Source of the DNA: Nonomuraea jiangxiensis
GTDB lineage: Bacteria; Actinomycetota; Actinomycetes; Streptosporangiales; Streptosporangiaceae
Length of the DNA: 64,000 nt
Reading direction: 5' to 3'
Assembly: GCF_900099965.1 (NCBI RefSeq)
Contig: NZ_FNDJ01000007.1
Location: forward strand, 94,995-158,994
In this document: piece by piece, positions 8,501-17,187 of the stretch
How positions within the stretch are numbered: the first letter of the stretch is position 1
How the letters are laid out: every line of letters begins with the position of its first letter
Notes under the pieces: model-generated
Told to the model about the DNA's origin: nothing
The model's database searches: none
What the model saw: only the letters and a program-made list of their open reading frames with translations
Translations under genes and position numbers: made by a program

Positions 8501-10759
8501 ATGCAGCACTCCGACGCCTCACTCGCGCCCGCCCCGCACGACTTCGAGGCCCTGCGCGCCGCCGCCGTCGACCTGCTCACCGGCGGCGCGATCGACGTCG
8601 GCGACCCGGCCTACGCCGGGCCGCTGGCCAGGCTGAGCACGACGGCGGCGGACTGGCTGGCCCAGCTCATCCCCGCCGCCCTGTGGCCCGACCTGCCGCT
8701 CGAAGGCCGTCCTGGCAACGTCACGGGCAGCTACGCCCGGCTGCGCCTGATCGTCACGGCCTGGGCCACACCGGGCACCGCACTGCACGGTGACGACGCC
8801 GTCGTGGCGAAGGTGCTGGACGCGCTCGACCTGCTCCACGACCGCCACTACAACGAGCACCTCCCCGAGACGGGCAACTGGTGGTTCTGGGAAATCGGCA
8901 CGCCGGCCGAGCTGTCGCGCACGTGCGTGCTGCTCGGCGACCGGCTCGACGCGGGCAGGCTGGGCTCATACCTGGCGGCGATCGACCGGTTCTGCCCGGA
9001 CGCCGACTGCCGGGCGGGCAATCCGGAGGCCGGCGAGAGCGGTGCGAACCGGGCCGACAAGGCCGCCATCGTGGCCTTCCGCGGGGTGGCAGGGCGCAGC
9101 TCCGGCAAGCTCGCGCAGGCCCGCGACGGCCTCTCGGACGTGCGTGGCGGCGGCCGGCACAGCCTGTTCGGCTACGTGGAGTCCGGTGACGGCTTCCACC
9201 GCGACGGCTCGTTCATCCAGCACGGCGACGTCGCCTACACCGGCTCCTACGGCCTGTCCCTGCTCACAGCGGTCGCCCAGACGCTCGCGCTGCTGCGCGG
9301 ATCGCCGTGGGAGGTGACCGACCCGGGGCGGCGGGTGGTGCTGGACGCGGTGGAGGGCTCCTTCGCCCCGTTCGTGCACGACGGGCTGCTGATGGACACG
9401 GTCAGGGGGCGGGCCGTCACGCGGCAGGCGTTCTCCGACAGCGTGGCCGGGCACGCCGCGACCGGGGCCGTGCTGCTGCTCGCGCAGAGCGCGGAGGAGC
9501 CGTACGCGAGGCGGTTCAAGGAGCTGGCCAAGGGGTGGATCGAACGTGGCGGGGCGCGTCCCTACCTGGACCACGCGGACGTGCCGGAGACGCGGCGGGC
9601 GATCGCCGTGCTGGACGACAAGACGCTGGAGGCCGCGCCCGGGCCCGTCGGGCACTTCGTGTTCCCCTCGATGGACCGGGTCGTGCACCGGCGGCCCGGC
9701 TGGTCGTTCGCGGTCAGCATGTCCTCGCGGCGCATCGCCGCCTACGAGGCGATCAACGGCGAGAACCCGCACGGCTGGTACACCGGCGACGGCATGACCT
9801 ACCTCTACGCCGGCGACCCCGGCCACTTCGGCACGGACTTCTGGCCGACGGTGGACCCGCGCCGGCTGCCCGGGATCACGGTCGACACCCGCGCCCGGGA
9901 GAACCTGTCCTTCCGCGCCCACCGCCCGGCCAACGCGGTGGCCGGGGGCGCGGTGCTCGACGGCCGCTACGGCGCCGCCGCCATGGAGCTCCTCGGCGAC
10001 GGCGTGACCCTGCGGGCGCGCAAGTCGTGGTATTTCCTGGACAACGCCGTAGTGGCGCTCGGCAGCGGCATCACCAGCCTCGACGGCCGCGTCATCGAGA
10101 CCGTGGTGGAAAACCGGGCCACGGACGCGGAGCCGTACTTCGGGGACGGCTGGGCGCATCTGCCGGGCGTGGGCGGCTACGTGTTCGACGGGGCGCACGC
10201 CGTCGTGGAGACGCGTACGGGCCGGTGGAGCGACATCAACACGGACGACGACACCGCCGGCGCCCGCGACCCGGTCACGCGGCGCTACGTGACGTTCTGG
10301 TTCGACCACGGCCGCGGCCCCGTGGACGAGTCCTACACCTACATCGTGCTGCCGAACGCCACCCGCGAGCGGACCCGGGCCTACCGCGGCCGGCGACCGG
10401 TGCGGGTGCTGGTCAACACCCCGCGGGTGCAGGCCGTGCGGACGGGCTCGCTGATGGCGGCCACGTTCTGGGGACCGGCCGAGGTGGCGGGCGTGGGGGC
10501 CGACGCGCCGTGCCTGGTGCTCATGCGGCGCACCGGTGAGCGCGTCGCCCTGGCCGTGGCCGACCCGAGCTGGACGGTGGACGTCGTGAGGCTCACGCTC
10601 GACCGCCCGGCACGCGGCATCGCCCGGTGCGACGACACCGTCACCGTGGAGCCGGGCAGGCACCCCACCGTCAGCTTCCGGCTCGGCGGGTCGCGCGGGC
10701 GCACCCACACCGCCGAGCTCAACGTGTACGCGCCACGCAGCCCTCGAGGTGATCATTGA
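8501..10759 (+). CDS. Polysaccharide lyase family 8 (hyaluronate/xanthan-lyase-like) without signal peptide
   Basis: About 752 aa. The alpha/alpha-toroid carries the PL8 aromatic patch (NWWFWEIGTP, residues 126-135) and the catalytic set Asn183 (SGANRADK), His241 and Tyr250 (IQHGDVAYTGSYG). The beta domains follow (NGENPHGWYTGDGMTYLY). PL8 enzymes cleave acidic polysaccharides by beta-elimination and are normally exported. Here the only plausible start, the ATG at 8501, gives MQHSDASLAPAP with no signal sequence. No good ribosome site is visible. The codon just upstream in frame that reads Val is GTA, so no upstream GTG is available nearby. The 3' end overlaps tag by 41 bases on opposite strands. 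Confidence 0.85.
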   Translation: MQHSDASLAPAPHDFEALRAAAVDLLTGGAIDVGDPAYAGPLARLSTTAADWLAQLIPAALWPDLPLEGRPGNVTGSYARLRLIVTAWATPGTALHGDDAVVAKVLDALDLLHDRHYNEHLPETGNWWFWEIGTPAELSRTCVLLGDRLDAGRLGSYLAAIDRFCPDADCRAGNPEAGESGANRADKAAIVAFRGVAGRSSGKLAQARDGLSDVRGGGRHSLFGYVESGDGFHRDGSFIQHGDVAYTGSYGLSLLTAVAQTLALLRGSPWEVTDPGRRVVLDAVEGSFAPFVHDGLLMDTVRGRAVTRQAFSDSVAGHAATGAVLLLAQSAEEPYARRFKELAKGWIERGGARPYLDHADVPETRRAIAVLDDKTLEAAPGPVGHFVFPSMDRVVHRRPGWSFAVSMSSRRIAAYEAINGENPHGWYTGDGMTYLYAGDPGHFGTDFWPTVDPRRLPGITVDTRARENLSFRAHRPANAVAGGAVLDGRYGAAAMELLGDGVTLRARKSWYFLDNAVVALGSGITSLDGRVIETVVENRATDAEPYFGDGWAHLPGVGGYVFDGAHAVVETRTGRWSDINTDDDTAGARDPVTRRYVTFWFDHGRGPVDESYTYIVLPNATRERTRAYRGRRPVRVLVNTPRVQAVRTGSLMAATFWGPAEVAGVGADAPCLVLMRRTGERVALAVADPSWTVDVVRLTLDRPARGIARCDDTVTVEPGRHPTVSFRLGGSRGRTHTAELNVYAPRSPRGDH

Positions 10760-11270
10760 CCAGGCCGATGGCCTGCATCAACGCGTAGGCCGTGGTCGGC
10801 CCGACGAACCTGAAGCCGTGCCGCTTCAGCTCCTTGGCCAGCGCCTTGGAGCCCGGGGTGGTGGCCGGCACGTCCGCCATCGTCCTCGGCACCGGCGCGT
10901 CCGGGTCGGCGAAGCTCCACACCAGCTCCGACAGGCCGTCCGGCAGGTCGAGCGCCGCCCTGGCGTTGTTGATCGCCGCCTCGATCTTGGCGCGGTTGCG
11001 GACGATGCCGACGTCGCCGAGCAGGCGCTCCACGTCCTGCTCGGTGTAGGCGGCGACCTTGGGGATGGAGAAGCGGTCGAACGCGGCGCGGAAGTTTTCC
11101 CGCTTGCGCAGGATCGTCAGCCACGACAGGCCCGACTGGAACGCCTCCAGCGCCACCCGCTCGAAGACCTCGTCGTCGCCCTTGAGCGGGCGGCCCCACT
11201 CCTCGTCGTGGTAGGTGAGGTAGATCGGACCGCCGCCGGTGGCCCACGAGCAGCGGATGGACTCGGTCAC
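10719..11270 (-). CDS. tag: DNA-3-methyladenine glycosylase I
   Basis: About 183 aa. Typical TagI N-terminus (RCSWATGGGPIYLTYHDEEW), FQSGLSWLTILRKRENFRAAF and a zinc-site region with EGCVAR near the end. It excises 3-methyladenine in base-excision repair. The start is a GTG overlapping the stop of the upstream membrane protein (GTGA). It matches tagA (Rv1210) next to Rv1209 in M. tuberculosis. Its last 41 bases overlap the convergent PL8 gene. Confidence 0.93.
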   Translation of the reverse strand: MTESIRCSWATGGGPIYLTYHDEEWGRPLKGDDEVFERVALEAFQSGLSWLTILRKRENFRAAFDRFSIPKVAAYTEQDVERLLGDVGIVRNRAKIEAAINNARAALDLPDGLSELVWSFADPDAPVPRTMADVPATTPGSKALAKELKRHGFRFVGPTTAYALMQAIGLVNDHLEGCVARTR

Positions 11271-11941
11271 GAACGCTCGTCCCCGTCCTTGCCCACCGTG
11301 GCGGCCGCACTCCGGGGCCCGTCCCCGTCCCGGTCCTCAGACTCGGTCGCACCCTCGTCGTCGCGCTCGGCTTCCTCCTCGGGCTCGCCGGACTTTTCGG
11401 CCGGGGGGCCGTCGTCCCGGGGTTCGGCGCGCGCGTCGACGTCGGCGCCCGGGGGCACGCGCCACTCCGGGTCCTCCGGCGCGTGGCTCAGCTCCACGTG
11501 GCCGTCCCAGTCGACCGCCGTGCCGCTCGCCGTCACGGGGTCGCCCGCCTCAGACAGCTCCCTGGGCGCGGCAGGGGCCTCGGGCTCGTGGTCGGTACGC
11601 AGCCCCGCCCCGGGCCCGGCGTAGACCTCCTGGCGCGCGTAGAGCCGGTTGGACAGCAACTCGGAGACCCGCTGCTCCAGCACCGCGATGCGGGTGTCAC
11701 GCACGCTGATCGCGGTGGCGGCCCTGCGCAGGGTCTCGTCCACGCTGGCGGTGTGATAGCCGACCAGGTTGACCGGCAGATGCAGCGCCATGAAGTCGAC
11801 CGCCGTGAGCTGCCCCGCCTCCGGCAGGTCGAGAGGCGGCACGTCCGGCGGGAACTCGGTCAGCTCACCGCCCCTACCGAGCGAGACCAGGACCACGCAC
11901 GCCAAGATGGCGATGGCGGCGATGGCGAGTATGACCAGCAC
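11267..11941 (-). CDS. Rv1209-like membrane protein with DivIVA-like segment
   Basis: Starting at the GTG at 11941 gives about 224 aa with an immediate membrane helix (VLVILAIAAIAILACVVLVSL). A segment LPVNLVGYHTASVDETLRRAATAISVRDTRIAVLEQRVSEL then resembles the DivIVA-domain motif and a short coiled coil. A highly acidic tail ends in DRDGDGPRSAAATVGKDG. An in-frame GTG at 11983 would add 14 residues. It is translationally coupled to tag. The role is unknown; DivIVA-like proteins scaffold polar growth, but that function is only suggested here. Confidence 0.7.
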   Translation of the reverse strand: MLVILAIAAIAILACVVLVSLGRGGELTEFPPDVPPLDLPEAGQLTAVDFMALHLPVNLVGYHTASVDETLRRAATAISVRDTRIAVLEQRVSELLSNRLYARQEVYAGPGAGLRTDHEPEAPAAPRELSEAGDPVTASGTAVDWDGHVELSHAPEDPEWRVPPGADVDARAEPRDDGPPAEKSGEPEEEAERDDEGATESEDRDGDGPRSAAATVGKDGDERS

Positions 11942-12055
11942 ATTGGCATCGTACTCACACCACTGGGGCACGAGGTCCCGCACTTGCCGCGGCCGGTGCG
12001 TCTCCGGACGCGGCGGGCACGGTGACCGCGCAGGTCACGATGCCCGCGCGGGCCG

Positions 12056-12640
12056 TCAGCCGGTGGCCTCGCCGAGTTCCGCGACGCTCGGCCTGACCGG
12101 CTGGGGGCGGGCCTCCAGGTGGGTGAACGCCTCCTCGACGGTGGTGGTCCAGGAGATCGCGTCGAAGGCGGCGGCGCGGGTGAAGCCCTCGTCGTACAGG
12201 CCGGTCACGAGCTGCCTGAGCGGGACGTACAGGCCCCAGGGGTCGAGGATCACCAGGGGGCGGTCGTGGATGCCGATCACTCGCGCGGTCCAGATCTCGA
12301 AGAGCTCCTCCAGCGTGCCGATGCCGCCCGGCAGCACCAGGAACGCGTCGGAGCGGGCGTCCATCAGGCCCTTGCGCTCGCGCATGCCGGGGGTGACGAT
12401 CAGCTCGTCCGACTCCTCGTCCGCGACCTCGATGTCCACCAGGACCTGCGGGATCACGCCTATCGTGCGTCCGCCGGCGGCGCGGGCGGCCGAGGCGACG
12501 GCGCCCATGCAGGAGACCTTGGCGCCGCCGCTGATCAGGGTGTGGCCGCGCTTGGCGAGCTCGGTGCCGACCTGTCCGGCCAGGTCGAGGTATTTCCGGT
12601 CGATGTGCTGGCTCGAAGCGCAGAAGACGCAGATGTTCAC
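12056..12640 (-). CDS. LOG-family nucleotide phosphoribohydrolase (Rv1205-like)
   Basis: About 194 aa, GTG start. Rossmann-type LOG fold with ISGGAKVSCMGAVASAA and the signature PGGIGTLEELFE, preceded by MRERKGLMDARSDAFLVL. LOG proteins release cytokinin bases from riboside 5'-monophosphates; M. tuberculosis Rv1205 has this activity. The gene lies 10 bases downstream of a second LOG-family gene, so the two are probably co-transcribed. Confidence 0.88.
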   Translation of the reverse strand: MNICVFCASSQHIDRKYLDLAGQVGTELAKRGHTLISGGAKVSCMGAVASAARAAGGRTIGVIPQVLVDIEVADEESDELIVTPGMRERKGLMDARSDAFLVLPGGIGTLEELFEIWTARVIGIHDRPLVILDPWGLYVPLRQLVTGLYDEGFTRAAAFDAISWTTTVEEAFTHLEARPQPVRPSVAELGEATG

Positions 12641-12650
12641 GGGAGGCAGC

Positions 12651-13448
12651 CTATTGGGGCTCGGCGTACTGGGCCGCAGCGGCCTCCAGCTCCTCCTGGC
12701 GCTGCTTGGAGCGGGCCCGGTCGGCGTCCACGATGATGCGCACGGCCTCGTCCACGTCGTCGGTGACGGAGATCAGGTCGAGGTCCTGGGGGGCGATCTT
12801 GCCGGAGCCGAGCAGGGTGGCCTTGATCCATTCGAGCAGCCCGCCCCAGAACTCCGAGCCGAGCAGCACCACGGGGAAGGAGGTGACCTTGTTCGTCTGG
12901 ACGAGGGTGAGCGCCTCGAACAGCTCGTCGAGCGTGCCGAAGCCGCCGGGCAACGTGATGAAGCCGCAGGAGTATTTGACGAACATGGTCTTGCGCACGA
13001 AGAAGTAGCGGAACTCGATGCCAAGGTCCACGTAGTCATTCATGCGCTGCTCGAACGGCAGCTCGATGCCCAGCCCGACCGAGACCGCGCCGTCCACCTC
13101 CTGCGCGCCCCGGTTGGCGGCCTCCATGATGCCGGGACCTCCGCCCGTGATCACGGCGTAGCCGGCCTCGGCCAGCGCCCGGCCGAGCGCCTGGCTCGTC
13201 TGGTAGTCGGCCGAGCCCTCGGGGGTGCGGGCCGAGCCGAACACCGTGACCGCCGGGGGAAGCTCGGCGAGCTGGCCGAAGCCCTCCACGAACTCGGCCT
13301 GGATGCGCAGCACCCGCCACGGGTCCATGTGCACCCAGTCGGAGGGTCCCTGGCGGGCCAGCAGGCGCTCGTCGTGGGTGGAGGTGGGGACCATGCTGCC
13401 ACGGACGACGGCCTGGCCTTGGCGGCGTTCTGGACGGGGATGTTCCAT
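12651..13448 (-). CDS. LOG-family protein, longer paralogue
   Basis: About 265 aa from the ATG at 13448 (an in-frame GTG at 13457 is also possible). It carries AVTVFGSARTPEG, VITGGGPGIMEAANRGA, YFFVRKTMFVKYSCGFITLP and the signature PGGFGTLDELFEALT. It has an N-terminal extension of about 70 residues that the neighbouring copy lacks. The family hydrolyses nucleoside monophosphates such as AMP or cytokinin ribotides; its actual substrate cannot be told from sequence. Confidence 0.87.
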   Translation of the reverse strand: MEHPRPERRQGQAVVRGSMVPTSTHDERLLARQGPSDWVHMDPWRVLRIQAEFVEGFGQLAELPPAVTVFGSARTPEGSADYQTSQALGRALAEAGYAVITGGGPGIMEAANRGAQEVDGAVSVGLGIELPFEQRMNDYVDLGIEFRYFFVRKTMFVKYSCGFITLPGGFGTLDELFEALTLVQTNKVTSFPVVLLGSEFWGGLLEWIKATLLGSGKIAPQDLDLISVTDDVDEAVRIIVDADRARSKQRQEELEAAAAQYAEPQ

Positions 13449-13590
13449 GCGCGTCACGCTAGTCCTCTTCGCTTACTGCCGCGAAACCCCTGGTAGATGG
13501 GGGAAAGCGGCTTCCTGAAAAATCTTGGAAATTGCAGGGAACCAGATTTCGGCCGGCCTGCGTCTAATCGGCGAGGGTGCTGCTCGGGAC

Positions 13591-13638
13591 TGAAAGTGGC
13601 TTTCCCCGCCAAATGGCCGGCGAGGAAAGCCACTTTCA
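13591..13638. terminator. Strong hairpin terminator after dapE
   Basis: A perfect 15-bp stem (TGAAAGTGGCTTTCC at 13591-13605, complement at 13624-13638) with an 18-base loop that can itself pair at GCC/GGC. It lies 24 bases past the dapE stop and 142 bases upstream of the next gene, so it most likely ends the dapD-dapE transcript. Confidence 0.8.
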
Positions 13639-13662
13639 TGTGGGGGGTCGGTCGAGCGGGGC

Positions 13663-14718
13663 TCAGGCGGAGAGCCAGTCGAGCATGGCCCGCTCGCTCT
13701 CGACGATCTTCGACAGGGAGACGTATTCCCCCTGCTGGTGTGCCAGGTTCGGATCGCCCGGCCCGTAGTTCACGGCGGGAACCCCCAGCGCGGAGAACCG
13801 GGCGACGTCCGTCCAGCCTAGTTTGGCCCGCGGGGTGCCGCCGACGGCCGCGGTGAAGGCGGCCGCCACCGGGTGCGTCAGCCCCGGCCTGGCCCCGGGC
13901 GCGGCGTCCACGAAGCCGACCTCGAAGCCGTCGAACACCTCCCGTACGTGCTCCTGAGCCTGCTCGATCGACAGGTCGGGGGCGAAGCGGTAGTTGACGG
14001 TCACCACGCACAGGTCCGGGATGACGTTGCCCGCCACCCCGCCCCGCACGCCCACCGCGTTCAGCCCCTCGTGGTATTCGAGCCCGTCGACCACCGGCAG
14101 CCGCGCCTCGTAGGCGTTCAGCCGGGCCAGCACCGGCTCGATCCCGTGGATGGCGTTGACCCCGAACCACGACCTGGCGCTGTGGGCGCGCTTGCCCGGC
14201 ACGGTGACCTCGACGCGCAGCGTGCCCTGGCAGCCGCCCTCGATCACGCCGTCGGTCGGCTCCATCAGCACCGCGAAGTCCGCCGCGAGCCAGCCGGGGT
14301 GGTCCCTGGCGACCCTGGTCAGACCGTTGCGCTCGGACTCGACCTCCTCGCAGTCGTAGAAGACGTAGGTCACGTCCCGGTTCGGGGCGGGCAGGGTGGC
14401 CGCCAGCTTGAGCGCGACCGCCACGCCGGCCTTCATGTCGGAGGTGCCGCACCCGTACAGGAGGTCGCCCTCCACCCGGCTGGGCAGGTTGTCCGCGACC
14501 GGGACGGTGTCGAGGTGCCCGGCGATCAGCACCCGCTCGGCCGCGCCGAGGTCGGTACGGGCGACGACCGTCTCCCCTGACCGTTCGACCTTCAGGTGCG
14601 GCAGCGCGGTCAGGGCCCGCTCGACCGCGTCGGCCAGCGCCCGCTCCCCGCCGCTCACCGACTCGATGTCCACGATCGCGGCGGTCAGCGCGCGTACGTC
14701 CTGCGTCAGATCAAGCAT
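13663..14718 (-). CDS. dapE: Succinyl-diaminopimelate desuccinylase
   Basis: About 351 aa M20 metallopeptidase-fold enzyme that hydrolyses N-succinyl-LL-DAP in lysine and peptidoglycan-precursor synthesis. Metal-site motifs: IAGHLDTVPVADNLP, YGCGTSDMKAGVAVALK and YVFYDCEEVESERNG. A dimerisation region follows (PGKRAHSARSWFGVNAIHG), then a C-terminal His in NLAHQQGEYV. Start ATG 14718 overlaps the dapD stop by one base (TGATG), so translation is coupled. Confidence 0.94.
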   Translation of the reverse strand: MLDLTQDVRALTAAIVDIESVSGGERALADAVERALTALPHLKVERSGETVVARTDLGAAERVLIAGHLDTVPVADNLPSRVEGDLLYGCGTSDMKAGVAVALKLAATLPAPNRDVTYVFYDCEEVESERNGLTRVARDHPGWLAADFAVLMEPTDGVIEGGCQGTLRVEVTVPGKRAHSARSWFGVNAIHGIEPVLARLNAYEARLPVVDGLEYHEGLNAVGVRGGVAGNVIPDLCVVTVNYRFAPDLSIEQAQEHVREVFDGFEVGFVDAAPGARPGLTHPVAAAFTAAVGGTPRAKLGWTDVARFSALGVPAVNYGPGDPNLAHQQGEYVSLSKIVESERAMLDWLSA

Positions 14719-15551
14719 CACGTGTTCACTCCGTGTTCGCGCAGCACCTCGTTGAGCGCCGCCTTGTCGTGCCGTTGCCCCGGCTCCAAGCGCTTGATCA
14801 CCAGCACGCACGGCAGTCCGAACGTGCCGCCGGGGAAGTCCTTCTGGCGGGTGCCGCCGACGGCCACGCTCCAGTCGGGGACGCGGCCGCGGGCCAGCTC
14901 CTCCCCGGTCTGGACGTCGATCACCGGGATGGACGCCGACAGGATCGTTCCAGCGCCGACGACCGCGCCCCGGCCTACCCGGGCGCCCTCGACGATCATC
15001 GCCCGGCTGCCGATCAGCACGTCGTCCTCCACGACGACCGGGACGGCGGTGGGCGGCTCCAGCACGCCGCCGATGCCTGAGCCACCGGACAAATGAACAT
15101 TTTTCCCTATTTGGGCGCAGGACCCGACCGTGGCCCAGGTGTCGACCATCGTGCCGGAGTCCACGTACGCGCCGATGTTCGTGAACGACGGCATCAGCAC
15201 CACGCCCGGCGCCAGGTAGGAGCCCCAGCGGGCGATCGCGCCCGGCACCACCCGCACCCCGTCGAACGAGCTCTTCAGCGGGTGCCTGTCCTGGTGCTGG
15301 AAGTCCCCGACCTGCGTGCGGGCCAGGCCCAGCACCTTGAAGCTGAGCAGGACGGCCCGCTTGGCCCGCTCGTCCACGACCACCTCGCCGTCGACCAGGC
15401 GCGCGGCCCTCGCCTGCCCTCTGTCGAGCAGGTCCACCGCACTGACCACGAGGTGGCGTGCCTCTACGTCGGCCGGCGACAGCTCCGCGCGGCGCTCCCA
15501 CAACTCGTCGACGACCGGGGAGATCGGTGACGAGGTGCTCACGTGACTCAT
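14718..15551 (-). CDS. dapD: Tetrahydrodipicolinate N-succinyltransferase
   Basis: About 277 aa. An N-terminal alpha-helical segment precedes left-handed beta-helix hexapeptide repeats (GAYVDSGTMVDTWATVGSCA, GKNVHLSGGSGIGGVLEP, GSRAMIVEGARVGRGAVVGA). It succinylates tetrahydrodipicolinate using succinyl-CoA, the step before DapC. ATG at 15551 (MSHVSTSSP). It forms an operon with dapE and is divergent from the lysozyme-like gene, whose most upstream ATG would overlap this start. Confidence 0.93.
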   Translation of the reverse strand: MSHVSTSSPISPVVDELWERRAELSPADVEARHLVVSAVDLLDRGQARAARLVDGEVVVDERAKRAVLLSFKVLGLARTQVGDFQHQDRHPLKSSFDGVRVVPGAIARWGSYLAPGVVLMPSFTNIGAYVDSGTMVDTWATVGSCAQIGKNVHLSGGSGIGGVLEPPTAVPVVVEDDVLIGSRAMIVEGARVGRGAVVGAGTILSASIPVIDVQTGEELARGRVPDWSVAVGGTRQKDFPGGTFGLPCVLVIKRLEPGQRHDKAALNEVLREHGVNT

Positions 15552-15594
15552 GGCCACGGAGCTTATCCGGCCAGGTAGGTTTCTCAGGGTGCGC

Positions 15595-16404
15595 ATGCGC
15601 TTCTCCCGTGGGGTCATCACCATCGCGATCATCGTGGTCGTGCTGGCCGTGGCGGTCTCCGTGGGCCTCTACCACCTGCTGAAACGGGCGACGCCACTGG
15701 CCGTGCCCGAGGCGCACTGCACGGTCCGCACGCCCGAGGGCGAGCTCTACCTCTATCCGGAGCAGGCGCAGATCTCGGCCACCATCGCCGCCGTCGCGGC
15801 CCGGCGCAGGCTGCCGGAGCGGGCCGTGGTGATCGCGTACGCGACGGCGTTGCAGGAGTCCAAGCTCTACAACCTCGACTACGGCGACCGCGACTCGGTC
15901 GGGGTGTTCCAGCAGCGCGAGTCGCAGGGCTGGGGCAGGAAAAAGCAGCTCATGGACCCCGTCTACGCCACCAACAAATTCTTCGCCGCCCTGGTCAAGG
16001 TGAAGGACTACCGCAAGATGCCGCTCGCGGAGGCGGCCCAGGAAGTGCAGCGCTCGGCGGGCGGCTACGCGTACGCGCAGCACGAGCAGGACGCCAAGAT
16101 CCTGGCCGCCGCCTTCACCGGCCGCGTCCCCCAGTCCCTGCACTGCTGGTATCCGCCGGGCAAGGGCTCCCCGCCGCCGCCCCGGGCCGCGGAGGCGCGC
16201 AAGCAGCTCTCCAGGGCGCTGGGCAGCATGGCCATCACGACCAAGCGGCGCGGCTGGCTGATCGCCTCGTGGTCGGTGGCGCACGCGGAGAAATACGCGC
16301 TGAGCCACGTCGCCTACGGCGGCCTCACCTGGTCCAACGACATGGAGCTCGAAGGCTGGCAGGCCGGCGGCAAGGCGGGCGACCGCGAGGTGGCTCTCTC
16401 CTGA
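15595..16404 (+). CDS. Membrane-anchored lysozyme-like/transglycosylase-like protein
   Basis: About 269 aa from ATG 15595; an in-frame ATG at 15550 overlapping the dapD start is less likely. One N-terminal membrane helix (VITIAIIVVVLAVAVSVGLYHLL) anchors an outer domain. That domain contains VIAYATALQESKLYNLDYGDRDS and VGVFQQRESQGWG, the ALQESKL/GVFQQR pattern seen in actinobacterial lytic-transglycosylase-like proteins. The Glu in LQESK is the likely catalytic residue. A role in cell-wall remodelling is inferred. Confidence 0.65.
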   Translation: MRFSRGVITIAIIVVVLAVAVSVGLYHLLKRATPLAVPEAHCTVRTPEGELYLYPEQAQISATIAAVAARRRLPERAVVIAYATALQESKLYNLDYGDRDSVGVFQQRESQGWGRKKQLMDPVYATNKFFAALVKVKDYRKMPLAEAAQEVQRSAGGYAYAQHEQDAKILAAAFTGRVPQSLHCWYPPGKGSPPPPRAAEARKQLSRALGSMAITTKRRGWLIASWSVAHAEKYALSHVAYGGLTWSNDMELEGWQAGGKAGDREVALS

Positions 16405-16418
16405 CCCGCGTCCGCGGG

Positions 16419-17078
16419 CTATGAGGCGCGGCGGACGATGGAGATCGAGCCCGGCGGGAGCGGCTGGGCGTAGGCCGCCGTCCAGCCGCCGCCCTGGATG
16501 CGCTCGAAGGAGAGCAGGCGCCCGTCGGAGGCGCGGTAGTCGGCGAAGTCGAGCAGGCCCCGCTCGGGGGTGCCGGTGTCGCCCTCGCTCCGGAACGCGG
16601 CCGTGCCCCGCTCGATCGGGAAGAACTCCACGCCCTCCATGATGAGCATGCTCTTGGCCGGCACCATGCCCTGGGTCGGCACGTCCGTCCAGAGCTGGAC
16701 CTCCAGGTGCGGCGGATCGCCCGCGTGCACCTCCACGGACAGCCACTGGAAGCGCCGCACGCGGTCACGCAGCAGGTATTCGGTCCACTGCTGGCCCTGC
16801 CAGGAGACGTGCATGGCGCCGAGCACGCGCGCGGGAGACCCGTGCACCTCGATCCGGTCGTCGACCCGGATCGTGCGAGGGTCGGTGTAGTCGGAGCCGG
16901 CATGCCTGGGCGCGCTCACAGGCGCCGCCAGCGGCGGGGTCTCGACGGGGGCGACCTCGACCGGCGGCGCGCTCGCGCGGCCCTTCCTGTCCTGTCGCAG
17001 GGTGGCCAGGAAGGCCCCCAGCAACAGCAGGATGGTGACGATGCTCAGCCCGAGAACGACCATGGAGGTCATGCTCAT
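16419..17078 (-). CDS. DUF4178 membrane-anchored protein
   Basis: About 219 aa: an N-terminal helix (VVLGLSIVTILLLLGAFLATL), a Pro/Ala linker, then a DUF4178-like beta domain (RTIRVDDRIEVHGSPARVLG, YLLRDRVRRFQWLSVEVHAG, VEFFPIERGTAAFRSEGDTG). Function unknown. It converges with the lysozyme-like gene at 14-bp spacing; the CCCGCG/CGCGGG element between them may help termination. Confidence 0.7.
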   Translation of the reverse strand: MSMTSMVVLGLSIVTILLLLGAFLATLRQDRKGRASAPPVEVAPVETPPLAAPVSAPRHAGSDYTDPRTIRVDDRIEVHGSPARVLGAMHVSWQGQQWTEYLLRDRVRRFQWLSVEVHAGDPPHLEVQLWTDVPTQGMVPAKSMLIMEGVEFFPIERGTAAFRSEGDTGTPERGLLDFADYRASDGRLLSFERIQGGGWTAAYAQPLPPGSISIVRRAS

Positions 17079-17187
17079 CGATCAGCTCGCTCCACTCGCG
17101 GTCTGCCTCGGCACAAGCCCTTATCAATTTGTTGCAGTCAATTGCTTCACGTCTCAAGCCCGTGCGGGCGGGCTATGACGCGCGATC

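Noticed and set aside
14719..16746. Upstream extension of the dapE reading frame
   Set aside because: The frame stays open through dapD and beyond only because of GC bias; DapE starts at 14718 with MLDLTQDVRAL, coupled to dapD.
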